From: Planctomycetaceae bacterium
GTDB lineage: Bacteria; Planctomycetota; Planctomycetia; Pirellulales; Pirellulaceae
Assembly: GCA_002685655.1 (NCBI GenBank)
Contig: NYXM01000102.1
Span: 1-12,993, forward strand
Length of the DNA: 12,993 bases
Direction of reading: 5' to 3'
Shown: positions 8,255 to 12,993 of the stretch, one piece after another
Numbering within the stretch: the stretch's first letter is position 1
Layout of the letters: every line of letters begins with the position of its first letter
Notes under the pieces: model-generated
The model's database searches: none
What the model was told of the DNA's origin: nothing
The model's input: the letters and a program-made list of their open reading frames with translations, nothing else
Position numbers and translations under genes: made by a program

Positions 8255-9826
8255 CTACAGGCACAGCATGTAGGCCACCAGGTCTTGTTTCTCTTGGACA
8301 GTCAGCTTCAGTTGGAGGACCAGATTGAAAAACTCCACCGCGTCGTGCAGTGTCATCAAGCGACCATCGTGCAAGTATGGTGGCGTGTCTTTGATGCCGC
8401 GCAAAGGAAAGGTCTTGATCGGACCTTCCGGCCGTCCAGTATAGAAACGCTCGACCTTGAGATCATGCATGTAGTCGTCGACGAAGGCTGGTCCGGAATG
8501 GCAGAGGACACACTGGGCCTTGCCGAAGAAGAGCTGTTCGCCTCGCAATTCGGCCCTTGTGGCCTTTTCAGGAGTCAATCGCATTAACGGTCCCAGCTTC
8601 GGAGCGGGTGGCAAGTCGAGTATGGCGTTGAAGTCGCCCATGCGGTTGGTGACTGGACGCTGCACGCCTCGCGGGCCGATGGCTTGCTGCATACCGGGGT
8701 CGCCATCAAAATACTCCTCCACCTCAGAAAAGTGGTCCATGCTGCGGATGGACCGTTTCGAGGCGAGTTGCATCAAGTTGTAGTTGCCCCGCATTGTGGG
8801 AGTGTCGACGCGCAACCGGGACTGGTTCGGTCGCGTATCGGGTGCCAACTCGAAAGCTCCGTTGGTATGGCCGTTGACGTGGCACGACAGGCACGCCACG
8901 CCGGCACTGGGCGAAACCGTCACTCGGTGGATCGTCTGGTTGAACCAGGTTGTCGGCGTCGGTCGCAACAGTTCTTTGAGGCCTTCCATTTGCTCAGGGG
9001 TCAACAGGCCGTCGAAGATTTCAAAATAGTTGCCCAGAGTAATCTCTTGCCCTCGAGTTACGTCTCCTAGCTCTTTGTGCGTCGTCAGGAACATCGGCGG
9101 CGGGAACTCTGGCAGGTAGGCGTCGGGGATGTCGAAGCCCACGTCGAACCGCTCGTGTTCGGGATGGGCCGCGACCCAAGAATCGGGGAAGACCATGTGT
9201 GCGGTGGTGGCTAACGGATGCGCCAGCGGTTTGTACGGAAAGAGGTCTTTGCGCTTGATGTCCACAGGGCTCATCTGCCCCAACTGTTCGAACGAGGCAG
9301 CTCCTTGCGGAAGTCGGCTTACCGGACCCTTCATGATCGGTTTGCCGCCTGACATCACCTCGCCCGTGATCGCCTCGCCCGAGAAGTCGTAGCGCTGTTG
9401 CATGTAAGCGTGCACGTCAGCCATCAACTGGGGCTTCTGTGCTTGATTCAATCTGACCCACTGGTCAAAGGGCATCCCCAGAGTGGGCGATTCATACGAT
9501 GAGCCGCTCTTGCCCGCATAGCGCCACAGATCCAGAGGTGTTCGCACGCCCTTGCCGCCAGGGGGATAGGTCAGGAGCTTGGAAACATGACTGTCCCCCA
9601 GGTCAAAGTCCGTCTCTGTACGGTTCTTGGCGATGGCTGCCGGGCTCTGGCGCAAGTACTGTGGACCTTCGACAGTGGTCGTGTACGTGGGCCCGTCACC
9701 GCTGGCAGGAGACTTACTTTTCTGTTGCCCCCAGGCTCCTTGGTCCCGCCTGCCAAGCGTATAGCCAAGAACCGCCGTCCCAACAAACGCTAAGACGAGG
9801 ACCAGCAGCTTTCGTTTGCCAGGCAT
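8255..9826 (-). CDS. Di-haem cytochrome c peroxidase-like protein with long N-terminal region
   Basis: The 523-residue product has two CxxCH haem c sites, CLSCH (312-316) and CVLCH (439-443), and the C-terminal signature FPLRGIKDTPPYLHDGRLMTLHDAVEFF typical of the bacterial CcpA/MauG family. Residues 6-22 are hydrophobic and follow MPGKRK, giving a signal peptide or membrane anchor, so the haems are periplasmic. Family members reduce peroxide or carry out haem-based oxidations. Usual peroxidases are about 320-350 residues; here roughly 300 residues precede the first haem, and I do not recognise that part. AAGAGAAGAG lies about 7 nt upstream of the ATG as a weak ribosome-binding site. It is the first gene of the run leading into the dehydrogenase, whose start is 38 bp after this stop (or overlaps it if the GTG is used), so the two may exchange electrons. 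That partnership is inferred from position. Confidence 0.86.
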   Translation of the reverse strand: MPGKRKLLVLVLAFVGTAVLGYTLGRRDQGAWGQQKSKSPASGDGPTYTTTVEGPQYLRQSPAAIAKNRTETDFDLGDSHVSKLLTYPPGGKGVRTPLDLWRYAGKSGSSYESPTLGMPFDQWVRLNQAQKPQLMADVHAYMQQRYDFSGEAITGEVMSGGKPIMKGPVSRLPQGAASFEQLGQMSPVDIKRKDLFPYKPLAHPLATTAHMVFPDSWVAAHPEHERFDVGFDIPDAYLPEFPPPMFLTTHKELGDVTRGQEITLGNYFEIFDGLLTPEQMEGLKELLRPTPTTWFNQTIHRVTVSPSAGVACLSCHVNGHTNGAFELAPDTRPNQSRLRVDTPTMRGNYNLMQLASKRSIRSMDHFSEVEEYFDGDPGMQQAIGPRGVQRPVTNRMGDFNAILDLPPAPKLGPLMRLTPEKATRAELRGEQLFFGKAQCVLCHSGPAFVDDYMHDLKVERFYTGRPEGPIKTFPLRGIKDTPPYLHDGRLMTLHDAVEFFNLVLQLKLTVQEKQDLVAYMLCL

Positions 9827-10293
9827 AAGATGACTCTTCTCTTGAATCGTCAGGACAAAGGAACCTGCTCAATTGGCTTTCTTCGTCATCCACCAGCTCT
9901 GCCGGTGCGCACCGATCAGGCTGTTTCACAGTGATTGAATGGCACTTATCTTGATGCAACCAATTGGCTGTAGGTTTCTCGAATCCGTCACTTCTCCCGC
10001 AAAGAATTCGTCCAGCTTCAACTTGTTGGCTTGCACGGGTTTTCACATCACGTCACCTCTCCCTTGGGAGAGGTCGCGGTTTCAGCCACGGGAGAGGGTC
10101 ATGCGCAATTACAATGTGGGTTAGCGACGCAAGCGACCCTCTCCGGGCCTGACGGCCCGACTCTCCCAAAGGGAGAGTGAGGATGTTCGTAAATCAGCTA
10201 AGAAATAACACTTAAAAACTGCACGACCTTCGCAAGCGGGAGAGGTGCAGGTAACCTCGTCGCCCATTTTAGGGGCCTTCCTCATACTGCCTG
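9827..10293. other. Intergenic region dominated by nested palindromic repeats
   Basis: No gene can be supported. The part near 9827-9985 is the likely leader of the peroxidase-like gene on the minus strand, without a promoter I can identify with confidence. The rest, about 9988-10252, is the second copy of the palindromic element family. Short open frames here simply read through the repeats. Confidence 0.7.
9988..10252. repeat. Nested palindromic element (copy B)
   Basis: Two inverted blocks related to the element at 1482-1618 face each other. Block 10051-10098 has CTCTCCC-TTGGGAGAG followed by gtcgcggtttcagccacggg. Block 10136-10180 has the reverse complement of the same modules (gggcctgacggcccgactctcccaaagggagag). 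Outer arms add a third level: cacttctcccgcaaa near 9989-10003 against gcaagcgggagaggtg near 10232-10247. Individual hairpins such as ctctccc-aaa-gggagag (10161-10177) could stop or stabilise transcripts from the ThuA gene, although no T-run follows. Confidence 0.78.
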
Positions 10294-11019
10294 TCACGGA
10301 TCGACGCCTGCCACCCAAGCGCATCCGCGCCGAATCAGCTCAGCCGTGCTGGGCGTTCGGATCGCTTTCACGTCATGCCCCAACGGCGTTTGGAACACGC
10401 GCCCGCTGCCATACTGAAACGCAAAAGCCATCGGATGGTCTCTGCCGGTTAGCTTCGATCGAGCGGTGGCCAGAAGTTGCACTGGCCGCTCGCCAACCAG
10501 ACCAATGTAGAGTTCGTCGTCTGTTTGGAAATCGCTTATTCCTCGAGTGATGGGATGTTCCGATTCGGTAATCTTGACAGTGAACAGTCCGCGAGGGTCG
10601 TGCGTGTTCTTGCCATCCCAGATCTTACCCACAAGGTTGCGAAACTCGGGCCAATCCCCAAACGCTCCGCAGGCAAAATGCAAAGCGACCAAGCCTCCGC
10701 CTTGTTTGACGAATTTGGACAGGTTCGTTCGCGCCTGTTGTTCTCGAGCGAGTGGCTTGTCATTCCGGAAATGCAGGAACACCACATCAAAGTCGAAGAT
10801 GTCCGCCGACGCCAATTGATTGGGATCCTTGACGACCCGCACAGCGAACTGTTTATCTTTCTCCAACAGTTCGCAAATCGTCGGTGTCGTCTTGTTCCAG
10901 TTGTGAGCCGGGTGATCGACCCCGGTGACCAGCAGAACTTGGATCGGTTTCACCTCGTCACCGAATGCCGCGGAAACCATCGCTGCGACCACAGCCAGCG
11001 TCATCAGATACGCGCGCAT
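10294..11019 (-). CDS. Secreted ThuA domain protein
   Basis: The 241-residue product is a stand-alone ThuA-like protein. It begins with a signal peptide (MRAYLMTLAVVAAMVSAAFG, cleavage near GDEV), then PIQVLLVTGVDHPAHNW (25-41). Further landmarks are GGGLVALHFACGAFGDWPEF (107-126), SEHPITRG (153-160), DDELY (167-171) and LGHD (213-216). The longer reading from 11118 would overlap the upstream gene by 83 bp, whereas this ATG has a strong GGAGGT at 11026-11031, 6 nt away, so I use the shorter form. ThuA proteins belong to the class I glutamine-amidotransferase-like fold and are tied to trehalose or keto-sugar use, though their exact reaction is poorly defined. It follows the isomerase gene by 16 bp and is surely cotranscribed with it. 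It is a shorter relative of the ThuA half of the fusion protein at 102-1403. Confidence 0.9.
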   Translation of the reverse strand: MRAYLMTLAVVAAMVSAAFGDEVKPIQVLLVTGVDHPAHNWNKTTPTICELLEKDKQFAVRVVKDPNQLASADIFDFDVVFLHFRNDKPLAREQQARTNLSKFVKQGGGLVALHFACGAFGDWPEFRNLVGKIWDGKNTHDPRGLFTVKITESEHPITRGISDFQTDDELYIGLVGERPVQLLATARSKLTGRDHPMAFAFQYGSGRVFQTPLGHDVKAIRTPSTAELIRRGCAWVAGVDP

Positions 11020-11025
11020 AGCAGG

Positions 11026-11031
11026 ACCTCC
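11026..11031 (-). promoter_or_regulatory. Ribosome-binding site deciding the ThuA start
   Basis: The minus strand reads GGAGGT here, 6 nt before the ATG at 11019. It supports the shorter 241-residue form over the longer open frame from 11118. Confidence 0.75.
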
Positions 11032-11035
11032 GACG

Positions 11036-11881
11036 TCACGCCAACAGGCCACGAAGAAACTCGATACTATCGCGGATGTTGTCATCAGATCCGTGGCATT
11101 CCACCGACAACACGCCACTCCAGTCCGTTTCCTTCAAATACTCGACACAACGCTTGATGTTCTCGGCATTGACGCCGCCGCCGATCGGCACCTCGCTGCA
11201 AGCAATCCCCGTCTCTTCTCCACGGGCTGCCGCGGTCAGCTCTTGACTGACGTCCTTGATGTGAGCGTGCGAAAGGTACTTGCGAAAGCGTTGCAAGTAC
11301 TCCAGCGGATCGTTGCCAGAGATGAACGAGTTGCCCGTGTCGAAATTGAACCGCAAATTCTCTGAATCGAAATGCGTAAACAACCTCTCCAGGAAATCGG
11401 CGTTGTTCGTATAGGGCCCATGCGTTTCGACGTTGATAACGATGTCGTAGTCCTCGGCCCAAGCGAGGCACTGCTTGTAGTTCTCGCAAGTGATCCGAAA
11501 AATCTCGTCGTCGGAATAACCCGCCGGCTTTGTCGCCCCGTCGGTAGTATCGACGATGGGGCAGCCAATCTCGGCGGCAAACCGGATCGCCTGTTGAACG
11601 TACTGCACTCCGAATGTCGATCCATCAGGTCCCATCATCGGGAACGCGCCGTCGATCTGAGAGACTTTCAAACCGTGCTCGTCGAGATAACGCTTCAGCG
11701 CCCGCGGATTCGATTGCAGCGAGACCGATGGGTCATAGCCCAATCCGTGGACGAAATACTGCCCATGGATCACTCCGAATTCGATATGCGACAGCCCGTA
11801 TTTGACAGCCGATTCCACGGCATTCTGCAGATTGCCGCTAAGCACGCGCCAGTTGTCCGTGTGCATTCCCAGTTCGATCAT
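11036..11881 (-). CDS. Sugar phosphate isomerase/epimerase-like TIM-barrel protein
   Basis: The 281-residue protein belongs to the xylose-isomerase-like / AP endonuclease 2 TIM-barrel family. It begins MIELGMHTDNW and shows the four expected metal-ligand positions: Glu152 in VETHG, Asp181 in FDTGN, His207 in HAHIKD and Glu261 in SVECHG. Length is normal for the family, and no signal peptide is seen, so it is cytoplasmic. Members interconvert ketoses or keto-sugars or act on related acids and inositols; the substrate cannot be told. A Shine-Dalgarno GGAG at 11889-11892 lies 7 nt before the ATG. It is followed by the ThuA gene 16 bp downstream, an association that suggests keto-sugar metabolism. 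The dinuclear or single-metal site looks intact, so an active enzyme is expected. Confidence 0.88.
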   Translation of the reverse strand: MIELGMHTDNWRVLSGNLQNAVESAVKYGLSHIEFGVIHGQYFVHGLGYDPSVSLQSNPRALKRYLDEHGLKVSQIDGAFPMMGPDGSTFGVQYVQQAIRFAAEIGCPIVDTTDGATKPAGYSDDEIFRITCENYKQCLAWAEDYDIVINVETHGPYTNNADFLERLFTHFDSENLRFNFDTGNSFISGNDPLEYLQRFRKYLSHAHIKDVSQELTAAARGEETGIACSEVPIGGGVNAENIKRCVEYLKETDWSGVLSVECHGSDDNIRDSIEFLRGLLA

Positions 11882-11930
11882 CTCGCATCTCCGTCTTAAC
11901 TGCGATCCTGATTCTATTCAAACACAACTT

Positions 11931-11958
11931 AATATATATGCTTTTGGCGGCTTTGCAA
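11931..11958 (-). promoter_or_regulatory. Possible sigma-70-type promoter for the isomerase-ThuA pair
   Basis: On the minus strand TTGCAA (11953-11958) is followed after 16 bp by TATATT (11931-11936) within an AT-rich stretch. This would give a leader of about 40-45 nt before the isomerase ATG at 11881. The -35 matches only four of six consensus bases, so this is tentative. Confidence 0.35.
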
Positions 11959-12015
11959 CCTGAGGCAACCTGCGAGAACGACGTCGTTGTGTAGCCAACT
12001 GACACATCAGTTTTA

Positions 12016-12512
12016 GTCGTTGTTCGCTACGCGAACTTGGCGACTATGAAGTCCGTGGAGAAGCTGTGAATTCATCTGGATTCGCGTTGTCGCCATAGTA
12101 GGCACACTCCGTGTGTGTTCCTATTTAGCGTTTAAGCATGGCCTGATGGCAGCAAGCTTGCGCAGGATTGGAGCATGGCTTATGACGAGTCAAACGCAGC
12201 GTTGGCGATCGCGAAATTGCAGCAGATCGAACGAACCAATTCAACGCTGAAGGCGTTGCACGTCTCGGGATTGTCGCACGCCTTCAGCGTGCAAGTATTT
12301 TCCTTTCCCATTACCCAGGGTTGCGCGGCTGCGCCGCTGACCCTGGGCTACGATGTGCAACGCCTTCGGCGTTGGATCTCACGAGCACGCTAAACACGTG
12401 CCCGTGTGCCGTGACCATTCCAAAACCAGACGTCTTGAACAAGGGACTGGCGGACGGTATACGGAGTGTGCCTGCTACCTTATAAAATCACAACCTTGGA
12501 GCGAACAACGAC
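12016..12512. repeat. Nested inverted-repeat element, three levels of arms
   Basis: Outer arms are gtcgttgttcgct (12016-12028) and its exact reverse complement (12500-12512). Middle arms are tagtaggcacactccgt (12096-12112) and acggagtgtgcctgcta (12461-12477), inverted with one mismatch. Inner arms are caacgctgaaggcgttgcac (12242-12261) and gtgcaacgccttcggcgttg (12355-12374), inverted with one mismatch. At the centre cccagggt (12314-12321) pairs with accctggg (12340-12347). No transposase is encoded. It resembles a non-autonomous mobile element or a composite of dispersed palindromic repeats inserted into one another. Confidence 0.78.
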
Positions 12513-12573
12513 AATACGACGACAGTTGTTGATCGGGCAGTCCTTGCGCGTGGTTCGACCATGCGGGTGTCAT

Positions 12574-12993
12574 CTATTCGGTGAGCTTTCGCCACGCAAC
12601 CATCGAACGCCGCAAGTTGTCGCGAATATCACCCTTGACAGCGTAGCATTGCAGACCGATGGGTCCGTCGTAACCGAAGCGTTTGAGTGTCTTCAGAAGT
12701 TCGTCCATCGGAAAATCGCCACGGTCCAAAGTCTGGATCAGGCGATCCCATCCCATGCGTTTCGTATCGCCTTGATCCGCTCCGTTGATACTGACCAAGA
12801 ACAAGTGTGGCATGGCCCGCTGCAAAGCCGCTTCAAGTTTGCTCGCGTCATCTAGCTTGAGAAAATGGCACAGGTTGAAGGCTGTGCCAACGTTTTCCCG
12901 GTCGACTTTTTCGGCGATCCGCAAGCCGTCTTCCAACCGGGCGACATAGAATCCCACGTGGGGATAGAGCACCACGCGAAGCCCCGAGTCCGC
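12574..12993 (-). CDS. Sugar phosphate isomerase/epimerase-like protein, C-terminal part (cut by window edge)
   Basis: The 139 residues visible are open to the right edge (the frame continues upstream as ADSGLRVVLYPH), so the start lies outside the window. The motifs YPHVGFY, DRENVGTAFNLCHFLK and HLFLVSINGAD, and the ending DGPIGLQCYAVKGD, fit the C-terminal half of a xylose-isomerase-like TIM barrel. The usual glutamate of the last barrel strand is a glutamine here (GLQCY), unlike the paralogue at 11036-11881, which has ECHG. This may be a subfamily trait and may change metal binding. It is cytoplasmic as far as can be seen. About 690 bp of repeat-rich DNA separate it from the next gene, so it probably belongs to a different transcript. 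The family call is good, but the reaction is unknown. Confidence 0.82.
   Translation of the reverse strand, partial: ADSGLRVVLYPHVGFYVARLEDGLRIAEKVDRENVGTAFNLCHFLKLDDASKLEAALQRAMPHLFLVSINGADQGDTKRMGWDRLIQTLDRGDFPMDELLKTLKRFGYDGPIGLQCYAVKGDIRDNLRRSMVAWRKLTE

Larger units (their letters stand above)
11882..12573. other. Long intergenic region with promoter and nested inverted repeats
   Basis: About 690 bp without a supported gene. The left end is the leader and AT-rich promoter region of the isomerase-ThuA pair. The rest, about 12016-12512, is a set of nested inverted repeats. A 72-codon plus-strand frame at 12175-12393 runs through the palindromes and has no recognisable domain, so it is not called. 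Confidence 0.7.

Noticed and set aside
11020..11118. Longer N terminus for the ThuA protein
   Set aside because: It would overlap the isomerase gene by 83 bp and bury the signal peptide, while a strong GGAGGT marks the ATG at 11019.
10477..11157. 226-codon plus-strand open frame
   Set aside because: It is antisense to the ThuA gene, whose motifs, signal peptide and ribosome-binding site are clear.
12175..12393. 72-codon plus-strand open frame starting MAYDESNAAL
   Set aside because: It lies inside the nested inverted repeats, its second half is encoded by palindromes, and no domain or ribosome-binding site is visible.
1482..12512. CRISPR array
   Set aside because: The repeats are inverted palindromic pairs without regular direct repeats and unique spacers, and no cas gene is present.

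Overview
The window looks like the chromosome of a planctomycete, most likely of the Pirellula/Rhodopirellula type. The evidence is its protein families: a membrane-bound dehydrogenase with HEAT repeats and a C-terminal CxxCH haem domain of the Pirellula/Verrucomicrobium type, ThuA and DUF1080 (3-keto-disaccharide hydrolase-like) domains, TIM-barrel sugar isomerase/epimerases, and long intergenic regions full of GC-rich palindromic repeats. The species cannot be told from the sequence.

All eight supported genes are on the minus strand, so transcription runs from the right edge to the left. At the right edge is the C-terminal part of a TIM-barrel sugar isomerase/epimerase-like gene (12574-12993). 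A repeat-rich gap of about 690 bp follows. Next is a tight pair, a second isomerase/epimerase (11036-11881) and a secreted ThuA protein (10294-11019), 16 bp apart. A gap of about 470 bp holds nested palindromic repeats. Then comes a probable operon: a large di-haem cytochrome c peroxidase-like protein (8255-9826), the dehydrogenase-HEAT-cytochrome c protein (5199-8216, or from 8264), a heparinase II/III-like lyase (3226-5202, stop and start overlapping as ATGA) and, 59 bp on, a ThiH/HydG-like radical SAM enzyme (1748-3166). A gap of about 340 bp carries a palindromic element of the same family. The last gene is a lipoprotein-like ThuA-DUF1080 fusion (102-1403).

Read together, the exported proteins suggest breakdown of an external glycan. 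The lyase-like protein would cut a uronic-acid polysaccharide. The propeller dehydrogenase would oxidise sugar units and pass electrons to its own haem and possibly to the di-haem protein. The ThuA and DUF1080 domains would act on keto-sugars, and the cytoplasmic isomerases would handle the products. Each family assignment rests on visible motifs, but the joint pathway is inference. The radical SAM gene does not fit that picture and lacks the thiazole-synthesis neighbours expected for ThiH.

The non-coding part is notable for three complex repeat loci (1482-1618, 9988-10252, 12016-12512) made of nested inverted repeats, and for two short tandem duplications of 15-bp period in the 1404-1760 region.
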